From Microvirga zambiensis WSM3693 (lineage in GTDB: Bacteria > Pseudomonadota > Alphaproteobacteria > Rhizobiales > Beijerinckiaceae), in contig NZ_JAERQD010000011.1 in NCBI RefSeq assembly GCF_016735695.1, positions 1 through 64,000 on the forward strand: DNA of 64,000 nt. Reading direction: 5' to 3'. The notes beneath the pieces were generated by a model that had not been told where the DNA came from, did no database searches, and worked only from the letters and a program-made list of their open reading frames with translations. Of the stretch, positions 8,929 through 17,853 are shown piece after piece; position 1 is the first letter of the stretch, and each line of letters begins with the position of its first letter. The translations under genes and the position numbers were made by a program.

Positions 8929-10047
8929 CTAAGCGTGGTGAGCTGGTTGCACTTCCTGGCCGATCGCCCACAGGAAGGCCGCCATTTCTCTCGCGATCGC
9001 GGTGATCGCGATGGCCTTGTGCTTCCCCGCGAGGATCATTGTTCGATAGCGAGAGCAGAGCCTGAGCTGACCTTTCCACGCTATTTCGCGAACACTTCTC
9101 GGGAGGCCTTCCAACTGCGCTTGCTTGGTGCGACTGACCCGCGCAGCGCAGCGGTAAGTCCATGCGCCTTCGACCAGCATGCGACGGGCCCGAGAGTTCC
9201 CGGCCTTAGTGATCCCACCCCGTTCGACATGTTCACCTGTCGAGCTTTCTGACGGAACGAGGCCAAGAAAGGCCATCAGCTGGCGGGGGTTTTCGAAGCG
9301 GCGGATGTCGCCAATTTCGGCAACAAAGACGACAGCGGCCATCAACGACACGCCTCGCAACGCCTGATAGGCTTCGACAACAGGAGCCATCGTCCCGGAT
9401 TTGACAGTCTCCGCGATCAGATCGGTCAGACGCTCTAAGCGCACCTCGGCATCCTCGATTGCCTGGCAGTATTCGTGGAGCACGATGAAGTGAGCCGGAT
9501 GCTCGAACGTCAGAGTTGATATCCACCGCCTATGCGCTAGCGACCAGGATGAGCAGCCCGAATAGACACGGCCATGGCGAAGGAGAAAAGACTGAAGCTG
9601 CTGACGCGCCCGCTTTTGCGCCTCCTGGGCAGCTTCTCGGGCCCGCACGAGATCGCGCATCGCCTCATGCCCGCGGTCCGGCACCCAAACCGCTGTCAGC
9701 TCACCCGCACGATGTAACCGTGCCAAGCTGACCGCATCGCGCCGGTTGGTCTTCACGCGATCTCCAGGACGCTCGGGAATGAGGGCTGGTGCCGCCACCA
9801 CAGAATCATGGCCCATCGCGGTGAGCTGACGGTAGAGTTCGTAACCTGTCGGCCCTGCCTCGTAACAGAAGTGGAGCTTTGCTCCTCGCTTGGCCAGCCT
9901 TTGCACGATGGATGACACCGAGGCCGGATCTGAGGGGATGTCCCTAAGAAATCTGACCTCACCACCCCGCTCGCCCTCCGCGACGGCTACAGAAATCTTC
10001 AGTTTTGAGACGTCCAGGCCGATGAAAAGCCTGCTATGCTGATCCAC
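8929..10047 (-). CDS. IS110-family transposase, apparently intact
   Basis: 372 residues. An N-terminal DEDD RuvC-like domain (LFIGLDVSKLKISVAVAEG, YEAGPTGYELYRQL, KTNRRDAVSLARLHRAGEL) is followed by a coiled region. The C-terminal Tnp_20 domain holds the catalytic serine region (LRGVSLMAAVVFVAEIGDIRRF, FLGLVPSESSTG, ITKAGNSRARRMLVEGAW). Length and motifs are normal for the family. IS110 enzymes recombine DNA guided by a bridge RNA encoded in the noncoding end of the element. A strong hairpin lies immediately upstream at 10068-10100. Confidence 0.92.
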   Translation of the reverse strand: MDQHSRLFIGLDVSKLKISVAVAEGERGGEVRFLRDIPSDPASVSSIVQRLAKRGAKLHFCYEAGPTGYELYRQLTAMGHDSVVAAPALIPERPGDRVKTNRRDAVSLARLHRAGELTAVWVPDRGHEAMRDLVRAREAAQEAQKRARQQLQSFLLRHGRVYSGCSSWSLAHRRWISTLTFEHPAHFIVLHEYCQAIEDAEVRLERLTDLIAETVKSGTMAPVVEAYQALRGVSLMAAVVFVAEIGDIRRFENPRQLMAFLGLVPSESSTGEHVERGGITKAGNSRARRMLVEGAWTYRCAARVSRTKQAQLEGLPRSVREIAWKGQLRLCSRYRTMILAGKHKAIAITAIAREMAAFLWAIGQEVQPAHHA

Positions 10048-10067
10048 GGTTCATCCTCGCTAAGCTT

Positions 10068-10100
10068 GGGGCTCGGCTTCGGCCACTACGAAGCAACCCC
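10068..10100 (-). ncRNA. Hairpin upstream of IS110 transposase; candidate part of a bridge RNA
   Basis: On the minus strand GGGG is followed by GCTTCG, a 7-nt loop, CGAAGC and CCCC: a two-part stem 20 nt upstream of the transposase start. In IS110-group elements the region 5' of the gene encodes the bridge RNA. Only about 200 bp separate this gene from the ISL3 remnant, so the RNA region may be cut short. The assignment is inference. Confidence 0.35.
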
Positions 10101-10249
10101 CGATCTCAGCTTACGGCGAGGGTGAGCCGCCTTCACCCCGAGAACATACGGTTTCAGTCGTTCGGTGTGGCTGATTACGTCCTTGTCTCCCGGGGCCTGT
10201 CAATGCCGTTTGAACTGTGGTTCTCCCGCAACCTGTGTGGTGCCTGCTG

Positions 10250-11393
10250 TTAGGGGGCGTGGAGAACCCGCTGACGCAACAGATCAATCCGGCACGCCCG
10301 TACATCTGCCGCTTGATCATCTTCAGGCGGCTGATCTGGCCCTCCACCGGGCTCGTTGACCAGGGCATCGTCACCGCACCGCGCACCGCCTCAAGGTCGC
10401 GCCATAGTCCGGCAGCAAGACGCGCCAGCGCCGTGCATCTGGCATCCTTGAACCAGTCGTCCAGGCTCTCGCTCGATTGCTGCCGCAGCAAACGCGCGAG
10501 CCGGTCTGCGAGATTGGCGGCGGCCGCAAGGCGCGGTGCTTTCTCCAGCAGTCTGTCGATGAAGGCACGATCCTCCTGCCGGAGCGCTCTGCGCTCCGCC
10601 TGCAGCAGAAAGGCGGTCCGGTTGATCGTGGGCGCCTTCCATCGACCGACCGCTTCACTCACCCCAGCATCGAGTGCATCGGCGTCTGCCCGGCGCCGCC
10701 TCGTCTCCCAGGCCCGCACGACACGTGGACGGACATCGCTGCCCCGTCGGGCGAGCTCGCGCGCCAGTTCGGCGGCGTTGCGGCAGCCCTTACTCCAGCG
10801 CTGCTCCAGGTATAGGACATGAGGATCGATCAGGGTCGGACGGGTGGCCTGCGCCATGATGGTGGCCCACCCTCGCGCAACCAGCACCGAACCGTCTTGC
10901 GATCGAGCTGGAGGGCGCGGGCCATGCCGCTGACCGAAGCTCTGGCGTCATGGAGGCGGAGGAGCTCTTCATAGCGGTCATGGCGTCTTGACTGAATCGC
11001 CAGGCTTCGCTTCTTCATCGCCGTAAGCGGCAGACGCGCCGCTTGTTGAGCCCGCACTATCTCGACTTGCGGCCCGAGAACCTCATGAGCGGCGGCACGG
11101 ATCGCAGCGTGATGCTGACTGACCACCGCTTGCAGGGCAACGCTGAGGTTGCGCAGCAGGTGCCAGCGATCGGCAACATGCCGGGCTGTGGGAGCACCCT
11201 GACAAACGCCCTCGCCATACACCTCAGCCCGGTCGCGGGCGACGATCTCCACTTCCGGATGGTCCCGCAACCATGCGGCCACGGATGTGGTCTCACGATC
11301 CGGCAGGAGATCTGCGATGGTGTTGTGTTCCAGATCGACGATGATAGTGCCGTAGGTGCGTCCCCGGCGCCACGCCCACTCATCGATGCCGAT
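10250..11393 (-). pseudogene. ISL3-family transposase, N-terminally truncated and frameshifted
   Basis: From GIDEWAWRRGRTYGTIIVDL onward the frame is an ISL3 transposase (IADLLPDRE, VAWLRDHPEVEIVARDRAEV, RHVADRWHLLRNL, LQLDRKTVRCWLREGG). Near 10870 the reading frame shifts (HVLYLEQRWSKGCRNAAELA, then TSPVEGQISRLKMIKRQMYG). A second 1-bp loss near 10290 displaces the last residues, which would read DLLRQRVLHAP followed by a stop at 10250. The N-terminal zinc-binding and HTH part is missing. At its left end the frame is fused to an IS110 transposase, so the element is non-functional. Confidence 0.85.
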
Positions 11394-12326
11394 CACGCGA
11401 TGCAGAATGACCGCAAGTTTCCGGGCCAGCGCCACCTTGGCCCGCCGCAGGCCACGCCGCTTGGCCACCTCCAGCGCCCAGCGTTTGAGCGCCGAGAAGC
11501 GCACCGTCGGATCGCCCACCCGGCTCACCGCCCCAGAGATGTCGGCCTCGCTCGACTGGTACTTCTTCGGGGGGAGGCCAAAATGCGCGCCGACAGCCCT
11601 GGAGCGCGAGAACCGCTCAGGCTGTTCCACTGCGGACATGAAGGTCACCGCAATCAGCGCACCGACACCTGGCACGCTCATCAGCCGTCGGCAGACCTCG
11701 TTCTTCCGGGCGATCGCCAGCATGGCCCGATGCAACCGGGCGAACTCCGTCTGCAGCGCGTCTCTGGCGCGCGACATCGCCGCGGCAATCGTCTCCAGCA
11801 TCTCATGACCGGCCGGGAGGGTGCGCACCCGGACGGCAAACTGGCCCTTGCTGATCTCGCCGACCTTCAAACCGAAGCTGCGCAACAGCCCACGCAGGCT
11901 GAGCTCGATATCCCGCATCTTGGCCTGCAGCTGCTTGCGGGCCATGAGCAACGCCTGTACTTCTTGCGCTGGCGGCGACTTCCAGTGGACAGGGCGGAAC
12001 CAGCCCATGCGCAGCAACTGGGCGATGCCACGGGCGTCGCGGCGGTCGATCTTGACGATCATGGCCGAGAGCGCCGCCTTCACATGCCGGGTCTCCAGCA
12101 GCACGACTTCGAACCCGGCTTGCACAAGGCCGGCATGCAGCCGCTGCGAGAGTGGCCCGGCCTCCAGGCCGACGCGGGTGAGCGGCAGGTTCAGGCTGGC
12201 GAGGAAGGCAGAGAGCGCCTCAGGCTCGCTGGCGACCTTTGCCTCGCGGACGATCTGTCCTGTGGCATTGAGGATGCAGACGCGGCTCAGTTCCAACGAG
12301 ACATCAATTCCGGCATAGTAGTCCAT
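11394..12326 (-). pseudogene. IS110-family transposase lacking its last residues, fused in frame to ISL3
   Basis: Residues 1-311 are a normal IS110 transposase (MDYYAGIDVSLELSRVCILN, TRHVKAALSAMIVKIDRRDA, SVPGVGALIAVTF, FGLPPKKYQSSE, ARKLAVILHRV). The usual short C-terminal tail after ILHR is replaced without a stop by ISL3 sequence (IGIDEWAWRRG). The joined frame runs from 12326 to 10830, 498 codons. Nearly the whole IS110 domain is present, so residual activity is possible, but the chimera most likely arose when one element inserted into or deleted the end of the other. Confidence 0.85.
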
Positions 12327-12398
12327 GGCTGTCCCTCATGATGCTTGGGGCCGATCCGCTCGGACCCCGTTTCAACACCATCACTCTGAGGGACAGCC
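12327..12398 (-). ncRNA. Structured IS110 leader; candidate bridge RNA
   Basis: A perfect 12-bp inverted repeat (GGCTGTCCCTCA at 12327-12338, its complement at 12387-12398) encloses a second GC-rich stem (GGGGCCGA with TCGGACCCC). It lies directly before the start codon of the IS110 transposase. Position and nested-stem structure fit the left-end bridge RNA region of IS110 elements, but the target and donor loops have not been assigned. Confidence 0.45.
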
Positions 12399-12441
12399 AT
12401 CCCGTTCCGCTACCTCGTGAGCGGCAGGCCCATTACGGCAT

Positions 12442-13917
12442 CTAAGACTCGATACGGCGCATAGGCAACGTCCACATGGCAGACGCACCCAGGGCGCATG
12501 CTAGCGCCACCACACTTAGGGAAGATCGCAGCGCAAGCTCGGCACCCATTCTGGCCATTGCTAAGTCACCTACTAGGGAAACTGATTCTCCAACGGAAAG
12601 CAGTCGAATTGCTACGTCGCCTGAAAGTCCGCTGGTTGCAACTAAAGTAGTGACGAAAACGCAGGTACTAAGGGCTGCAAAGAACGCAGAACCAAGAGAT
12701 CGGGAATATTGGACAGCTGCCGCTGACGCTCCATAGTGCTCCGGGATCGTTGCAGCTAGAACTGTAACCTGTACAACGCCCATTACTGTCCCGCCAAAAA
12801 TAGTCGTGGCTCCGATAATGAAGCCAAGCTGCTGCGGGGGCGGCATGGGTAACAGAAGAGCCAAAGATCCAATAACGGCCGTCATAATTGACAGGCCCAC
12901 AGCAGGAAAAATGGCTGTGCGACCTGTAATGGCAACTAGAGTTCCGGTTGCCACGGATCCAAGACATGTCCCGATCGCGATGGGAGCGAGAGCCACACCA
13001 ATTTCGGAGCTTGATAGTCCGTGAGCTAGGCGCATATAGATCGGAATATTGACAAACAAAGCTATTGTCGCGCCGCCATGACAGGCGGCAGCCGCGCTGG
13101 CGCGCCATACAGAGGGACTAAACAGGATACCCAGTGGCAAGAGCGCCTCGCGACGTTGGCGTTCGACGCGAACGAGCAAGAATGCCGCGCCAACGGTGGC
13201 CGCAAGCCAAACGAGAAGGTGTGCGGGATGAGACGATACTAGGCTGCGTAGCGCATCAACAAAGCCCAGAAGTGCGAAAACGAATGCGGTGAACAACGCG
13301 AAGCCAAGGAAATCAAATCGCTTGTGTGGCCCTGCGATGTACTTCGGAGGAAATGTCCAGACCAAACAGAAAGATATTGCTGCGAGTGAGCCGCCCAGCA
13401 GGAAAATGGAACGCCACCCAGCAAAATCGACAAGAAAGCCAGCCGTGAGAGGTGCAAGCGAATTGGCGGTGACGATTAACGTCGCGATATAGCCTTGGAA
13501 GCGGGCTCGCTCCCGAGGGGTCAAAGCTTCGCCGATCATAGCGTGACCGAGCGCCATTAATCCACCGCCACCGATGCCCTGCAGAAATCGTGCAGCCAAT
13601 AGGGTAGGGAGGGATGTAGCTGCAAGACAGATTAAGGCGCCTAGGCCATAAATGGCGATAGCAACAAGCATCAACCTACGCCGGCCATAGCCATCGCTGA
13701 GCCTGCCATAGGCTGGTGCTGATATAGCTGCAGCAGCGGCATAGCCAGCCACAACAAGAGACAACCGATCAAGGTCGCCAAGGTCCGCGCCGATCGTCGG
13801 CAGAACGGTACTGAGCATAGAAAGGTCCGCCATAGCCATCGCCATTGGCAGAGCGACGCGGAAGAAAACGGAGAAAAAAACAGAACGGGCAGCACCGTTC
13901 GTCGGATCAATCGGCAT
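12442..13917 (-). CDS. MFS transporter (DHA2-like, about 14 membrane segments)
   Basis: 491 residues, strongly hydrophobic throughout. It shows the MFS signature loop GRLSDGYGRRRLMLVAIAIY between helices 2 and 3, and a helix-4/5 region RFLQGIGGGGLMALGHAMIG typical of the drug:H+ antiporter 2 group. In this context it could export a product or import the substrate of the catabolic unit. It follows the hydrolase gene by 21 bp in the same operon and is the last gene before the IS block. No disruption was seen. Confidence 0.88.
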   Translation of the reverse strand: MPIDPTNGAARSVFFSVFFRVALPMAMAMADLSMLSTVLPTIGADLGDLDRLSLVVAGYAAAAAISAPAYGRLSDGYGRRRLMLVAIAIYGLGALICLAATSLPTLLAARFLQGIGGGGLMALGHAMIGEALTPRERARFQGYIATLIVTANSLAPLTAGFLVDFAGWRSIFLLGGSLAAISFCLVWTFPPKYIAGPHKRFDFLGFALFTAFVFALLGFVDALRSLVSSHPAHLLVWLAATVGAAFLLVRVERQRREALLPLGILFSPSVWRASAAAACHGGATIALFVNIPIYMRLAHGLSSSEIGVALAPIAIGTCLGSVATGTLVAITGRTAIFPAVGLSIMTAVIGSLALLLPMPPPQQLGFIIGATTIFGGTVMGVVQVTVLAATIPEHYGASAAAVQYSRSLGSAFFAALSTCVFVTTLVATSGLSGDVAIRLLSVGESVSLVGDLAMARMGAELALRSSLSVVALACALGASAMWTLPMRRIES

Positions 13918-13938
13918 TCGCGTGCTGGAAGGATATGC

Positions 13939-14727
13939 TTAACGGATGCATTCCAAAAAATTAATAAGGCGACGCGAGAAGTCCGTAGGCTGCTCCAGAT
14001 TGGAGATGTGAGCAGCTGCTGGTATGATTTCAAGCCGGGCGCCGGGAATGGAATCTGCGATGAATCGAGAGTGTTCTACTGGCAACGCTTTGTCCTCTTC
14101 ACCAACCAGGACTAGCGTGGGAATCTGCACTCCAAACAATTTTGATGATATATCAAAACCCATAATTGCCCCAACCGCTCCGATGAAGCCAGTCGGCGAA
14201 GTCGCGCGGATGATATTGCCAACGGCGTCAACCGTCTGCGGATCGTGGGCACGGAAGGCTGGTGTAAACCAACGGTCGAGCGTTCCACCGACAATCGACT
14301 GAATGCCCTGAGTCTCGACTTGATTGATCCTGCCCTCCCACATCGCATGGGTCGACGGAGGGTAAGCCGAGGTCGCGTCTGCAATCGTCAGGCTAAGGAG
14401 ACGGCCCGGCCGCCGCACCGCGAGCGTCTGTGCAATTGCGCCACCCAATGAAAGTCCAACCAAATGCGCCCGATCAATTTTGAGATGGTCAAGGAGCGCC
14501 TCAAGATCATCGGCCAGAAGATCCATCGTATAGGGGCCCTGCGGGGCATCACTTTGACCATGGCCACGTATGTCGTAAACCAGCACGCGGAACGTCGCGG
14601 ACAGCTCCTCGATCTGCGGTGCCCACGCTTCAAGACTGCCCGACAGCGAGTGAGATAGGACTACCCAGTCTCCGGCCTCGCCCTTAGTGCTATAATTGAT
14701 CGAAATACCATTAACATCAGCCTTCAT
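13939..14727 (-). CDS. Alpha/beta hydrolase (PcaD-like, enol-lactone hydrolase type)
   Basis: 262 residues from the ATG at 14727, preceded by GAGGAGGACACG and overlapping the end of the cupin gene by 11 bp. The fold markers are clear: oxyanion region LSHSLSGSLEAW, VYDIRGHGQSD, nucleophile elbow LVGLSLGGAIAQ (Ser), late acid LVLVGEEDKALP (Asp), and catalytic His in AAAHISNLEQP. It resembles 3-oxoadipate enol-lactonases, but that substrate is not established here. A lactone or ester intermediate made by this operon is a plausible target. Confidence 0.85.
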   Translation of the reverse strand: MKADVNGISINYSTKGEAGDWVVLSHSLSGSLEAWAPQIEELSATFRVLVYDIRGHGQSDAPQGPYTMDLLADDLEALLDHLKIDRAHLVGLSLGGAIAQTLAVRRPGRLLSLTIADATSAYPPSTHAMWEGRINQVETQGIQSIVGGTLDRWFTPAFRAHDPQTVDAVGNIIRATSPTGFIGAVGAIMGFDISSKLFGVQIPTLVLVGEEDKALPVEHSRFIADSIPGARLEIIPAAAHISNLEQPTDFSRRLINFLECIR

Positions 14728-15145
14728 CGTGTCCTCCTCGTCCGGTATGCTCCGCCGCAACTGGACGTGTCTCGCCCGTCTCAACCATCGTGCGCGTCGC
14801 AGTGACAGATGCATAGGTCCAAAAGATTTGCATCTCGGCAACATCCGAGTCGTTGCGGAAATAATGCGGTACGTTAGGTGGGATCCAAGTTGTGTCGCCT
14901 GATTCAAGGCGATGTTCTATACCGTCAATGACCGCGACTGCTTTGCCGAAAACAACGAGGACGCTTTCCTCACAGTTATGGGAATGCAACCCAATGCGTG
15001 CGTTGGGAGAAAAGATCGTGATACCATTAAGCATCTGACGCGCGCCGACACTCGACGTCACAAGCGGAATGGTCCTTGCCCCACCTCCGCGATTGACTGG
15101 TGTGAGGGCTGATGGCCTCAGAACAGCAGCATTAGTCGGCATCAT
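14717..15145 (-). CDS. Cupin-domain protein
   Basis: 142 residues forming one small beta barrel. Cupin motif 1 is GLHSHNCEESVLVVFGKAV (His, His, Glu ligands) and motif 2 is GDTTWIPPNVPHYFRND (His ligand), so the metal site looks intact. Single-domain cupins act as isomerases, dioxygenases or sensors. It overlaps the aldehyde dehydrogenase stop by 4 bp and the hydrolase start by 11 bp, a tightly coupled arrangement that points to a shared pathway. The reaction is unknown. AAGGAGC precedes the start. Confidence 0.85.
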   Translation of the reverse strand: MMPTNAAVLRPSALTPVNRGGGARTIPLVTSSVGARQMLNGITIFSPNARIGLHSHNCEESVLVVFGKAVAVIDGIEHRLESGDTTWIPPNVPHYFRNDSDVAEMQIFWTYASVTATRTMVETGETRPVAAEHTGRGGHDEG

Positions 15146-16566
15146 GACAACGCTCCTTCACATGGCATCTCGTTGATACAGATTGATTTAACGTTGGCGA
15201 ATTCACGTAATGCATCGGCTCCTAATTCGCGTCCATAACCGGACCTCTTCACGCCGCCAATCGGTAGGCGGGGATCAGAGGCCACGACGCCGTTTACAAC
15301 TACCATTCCCGAATCAACGCTTTGTGCAAAGCGTATCGCCTTCATGCGATCTGCGGTCCAGATGGCGGCGCCGAGGCCGTATTGGCTTGAATTCGCAAGT
15401 TCAATGGCGTCATCGAGGTCTCGGCAGCGCGAGACCGCAGCGACGGGTCCGAATGTCTCTTCATCGAAAGCAGCCATTCCCGGCTTGACCTTGTCGAGTA
15501 GAGTGGGTGCGAAGAAGTTGCCGATACGGCCGAGCTTGTGTCCACCGAGCAGCAGCTCGGCTCCAAGCGATATGGACTGCTCAATGGCACTGGTCAGGTC
15601 ACTGCAGGCTGATATTTTAGCTAGAGGTCCAACCTGAGTTTGGGACTGCATTGGGTCGCCAACTTCAAGTTTCTCAATCCTCTCGCGCAGTAAAGCAACG
15701 AACTTATCGGCAATCTCTTCGACTACGATAAAACGCTTTGCAGCCAGGCAGCTCTGGCCATTGTTTTGAAACCGGGCTTGCACCGCAGCGCTCGCTGCCA
15801 GTTGAAGATTGGCGTCGGCTAAAACTACAAACGGGTCTGACCCGCCCAATTCCAGGACCTGTCGCTTAATGGCGGCGCCAGCTTGGCTGGCGACGGCTGC
15901 TCCCGCGCGCGTCGACCCAGTTAAGGACACAGCTGCGACACGGCCGTCGTTTATGATATTTGATACTGCGGCTTGAGTAACAAATAGGTTGGCAACTAAC
16001 CCTTCGGGCAAACCGGCCTTGTCGAATATGTCACCTAAGGCTTGAGCGCACTGCGGAACATTCTCTGCGTGTTTCACGAGCATGCCATTTCCAATAAGCA
16101 GGACCGGCGCCAACACTCGAATGACCTGCCAGTACGGGTAGTTCCACGGCATAATGCCAAGGATAATCCCAATCGGATCCATCACTATCATGGACTCCGT
16201 GGCACTAGTTGCTACTGGAAGTGGTTCAAGAAAGCCCGGCCCCTCGCTAGCGTAGAACTCGCAGCACCACGCACACTTGAGCACTTCTGCTCTTGCCTCG
16301 GCAAGTGTTTTACCCATTTCAAGTGTGGCTAATCTTGCCAAATTATCGGCGTCATCGCGCAAAAGGCGGGCAATATTTGCAAGAAGGTTCGCGCGGTCGA
16401 CAATTGGTGTTTGCCGCCACTCGCGCTGAGCGCGTACGGCAGCTCCAGTTATCACATCAACGTCTTTTGGTGTGGTGAGCGGGAAGCTCGCCATAACACT
16501 ACCATCGACAGGATTAACAGACTGGTAGAGTTGCAGGGATTCAGGTTGCGTCGCGGGATAGCCCAT
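15142..16566 (-). CDS. NAD(P)-dependent aldehyde dehydrogenase (succinate-semialdehyde-DH-like)
   Basis: 474 residues, the usual length. Motifs in order: cofactor and Asn region GIMPWNYPYWQVIRVLAP, SLTGSTRAGAAVA, catalytic Glu in VLELGGSDPFVV, catalytic Cys in FQNNGQSCLAAKRF, and EETFGPVAAV. It most resembles the succinate- or alpha-ketoglutarate-semialdehyde dehydrogenase group. Paired with a DHDPS-family aldolase/dehydratase it could oxidise the semialdehyde or aldehyde that enzyme releases, as in sugar-acid pathways. Second gene of the operon, 92 bp after the aldolase. Confidence 0.9.
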   Translation of the reverse strand: MGYPATQPESLQLYQSVNPVDGSVMASFPLTTPKDVDVITGAAVRAQREWRQTPIVDRANLLANIARLLRDDADNLARLATLEMGKTLAEARAEVLKCAWCCEFYASEGPGFLEPLPVATSATESMIVMDPIGIILGIMPWNYPYWQVIRVLAPVLLIGNGMLVKHAENVPQCAQALGDIFDKAGLPEGLVANLFVTQAAVSNIINDGRVAAVSLTGSTRAGAAVASQAGAAIKRQVLELGGSDPFVVLADANLQLAASAAVQARFQNNGQSCLAAKRFIVVEEIADKFVALLRERIEKLEVGDPMQSQTQVGPLAKISACSDLTSAIEQSISLGAELLLGGHKLGRIGNFFAPTLLDKVKPGMAAFDEETFGPVAAVSRCRDLDDAIELANSSQYGLGAAIWTADRMKAIRFAQSVDSGMVVVNGVVASDPRLPIGGVKRSGYGRELGADALREFANVKSICINEMPCEGALS

Positions 16567-16658
16567 GAGCAGGTACTCGCCTTTAGGGTGGGAATGTTGT
16601 GGCGAACGGAAGCAACCAGCCGCGCAAGAATGGCTGGCTGCTTCTCCTGCCCCTTGTC

Positions 16659-17642
16659 CTATGCGGCAAGCGGACGCTGCTGCAGTAGCCCTGTTGCCTC
16701 TAGGTCGCGATGGAGCTCCTCACGGGCTGCGGGCGAGATCTGGAGCATCGGTGCGCGAACCGGCCCAGCTGCCATGCCCAGAAATTCCGACCAGGCCTTA
16801 ATATTGGCTACAGCGATCGTCTGGTGTTCGTTCCAGGGCCGACGTATCCATTTCTCATTCAATTCTCGCAGCGGCTTTAGTTTGGCGGCGATTGGAGCTG
16901 CCTCGTCGAATTTACCTTCAAGGGCAAGTTCACTGTAATCGCGGAAGAGCTGCTGATGAGCGGTTTGATACAGGAATGGCATTGCTGAGGACTGATGCAC
17001 CTGAATGCCGAACTCCTTCACGAAGGGCAGAAAATCACCTTCGTTTGGATGGCTTACCACAATCTTGTCGCCCACGAGGCGATGGACTTCGGCAAAGTAG
17101 TCGTGGGGTCGAGGAACTTTGATGCCGCAGACGTTTTCGATTTCTGCAAGTCTTGCGATGACCGGCGGAGTTAGGGTGACACCCGAGTACAGTGCATCAA
17201 ATAGCCACACGCCAATGTTGACTCGCTCGCAGACATACTCGAACCAGTTGACCATCATATCGGGAGTTGATGGAGGATAGTACGGATTGATTAGGATTGC
17301 ATAATCAGCGCCAACTCCCTCCGCGTGACGTGTTAGTTCTATAGCCTCGTCAGCACAGTGGTGTCCTGTGTGTGCGATCACAAGACATTTGCCGGTCGCC
17401 TCTTCAACGGTGATCTCAGTGACGCGCTTCCTCTCTTCCTTGGTGAGCGCCCAGAATTCTCCCATAACGCCACCGCAGAAAACGCCATCTACTTTCAGCA
17501 CATCTGTGAGCATGCGCATGTTGCTGCGAATACCTGCCTCATCAAGTTCACCATTCGGCAGGAATGGTGTAGTTGTAGCAGCGACGAGGCCACGGAACGC
17601 AGTCTTCGCCGCAGCCTTGGCTCCTGATTTTGCGTATTTCAT
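16659..17642 (-). CDS. DHDPS/NAL-family aldolase or dehydratase
   Basis: 327 residues from the ATG at 17642, preceded by GGAGGAGAAAGATA. It is a TIM-barrel class I lyase: GLVAATTTPFLPNGELDEAG at the start, GVFCGGVMGEFWALTKEER at the phosphate/carboxylate loop, INPYYPPSTPDMM, and the Schiff-base lysine in VCGIKVPRPHD. The family includes dihydrodipicolinate synthase, N-acetylneuraminate lyase, 2-keto-3-deoxy-sugar-acid enzymes and hydratase-aldolases. The sequence after the barrel core (LFDALYSGVTLTPPV) is unusual. A catabolic role is inferred from the operon; the substrate is unknown. First gene of its operon, under the 31-bp element. Confidence 0.85.
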   Translation of the reverse strand: MKYAKSGAKAAAKTAFRGLVAATTTPFLPNGELDEAGIRSNMRMLTDVLKVDGVFCGGVMGEFWALTKEERKRVTEITVEEATGKCLVIAHTGHHCADEAIELTRHAEGVGADYAILINPYYPPSTPDMMVNWFEYVCERVNIGVWLFDALYSGVTLTPPVIARLAEIENVCGIKVPRPHDYFAEVHRLVGDKIVVSHPNEGDFLPFVKEFGIQVHQSSAMPFLYQTAHQQLFRDYSELALEGKFDEAAPIAAKLKPLRELNEKWIRRPWNEHQTIAVANIKAWSEFLGMAAGPVRAPMLQISPAAREELHRDLEATGLLQQRPLAA

Positions 17643-17758
17643 TATCTTTCTCCTCCATAAGCCTGTCGAGCTGGGCTCAACGACGGCCAATCCAGTTTTC
17701 TGGCTAGGCGGAATGTAATCGCTTGCTTCGTTCTCTGAAAGACAAAACGCCGTCTCTG

Positions 17759-17789
17759 TTATGCTATTTTGAGATGGCGCCGATCGCAT
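17759..17789 (-). promoter_or_regulatory. 31-bp element shared with 7594-7624; probable operator or promoter
   Basis: 26 of 31 bases match the copy upstream of the ABC binding-protein gene, at nearly the same distance from the start codon (117-147 bp). The mismatches are confined to three small patches; TTATGCTA, GAGATGGC and ATCGCAT are kept. The coding strand includes ATGCGATCGGCGCCATCTC followed by AAAATAGCATAAC. Confidence 0.6.
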
Positions 17790-17853
17790 CTAAGCTCAGG
17801 ACCTTTTAATTTGGACTGAGCGTGATTCAGAGCCTCCGGTTGGGGAGTTCTGA

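Noticed and set aside
10830..12326. A single 498-residue multidomain transposase
   Set aside because: The two halves match different IS families and the ISL3 half is N-terminally truncated and frameshifted downstream, so it is treated as a chimera of two broken elements and not as a designed protein.
11043..12341. Long plus-strand frame of 432 codons
   Set aside because: It is the antisense of the IS110-ISL3 transposase in high-G+C DNA; the amino acid composition is His/Arg/Pro rich and no family fits.
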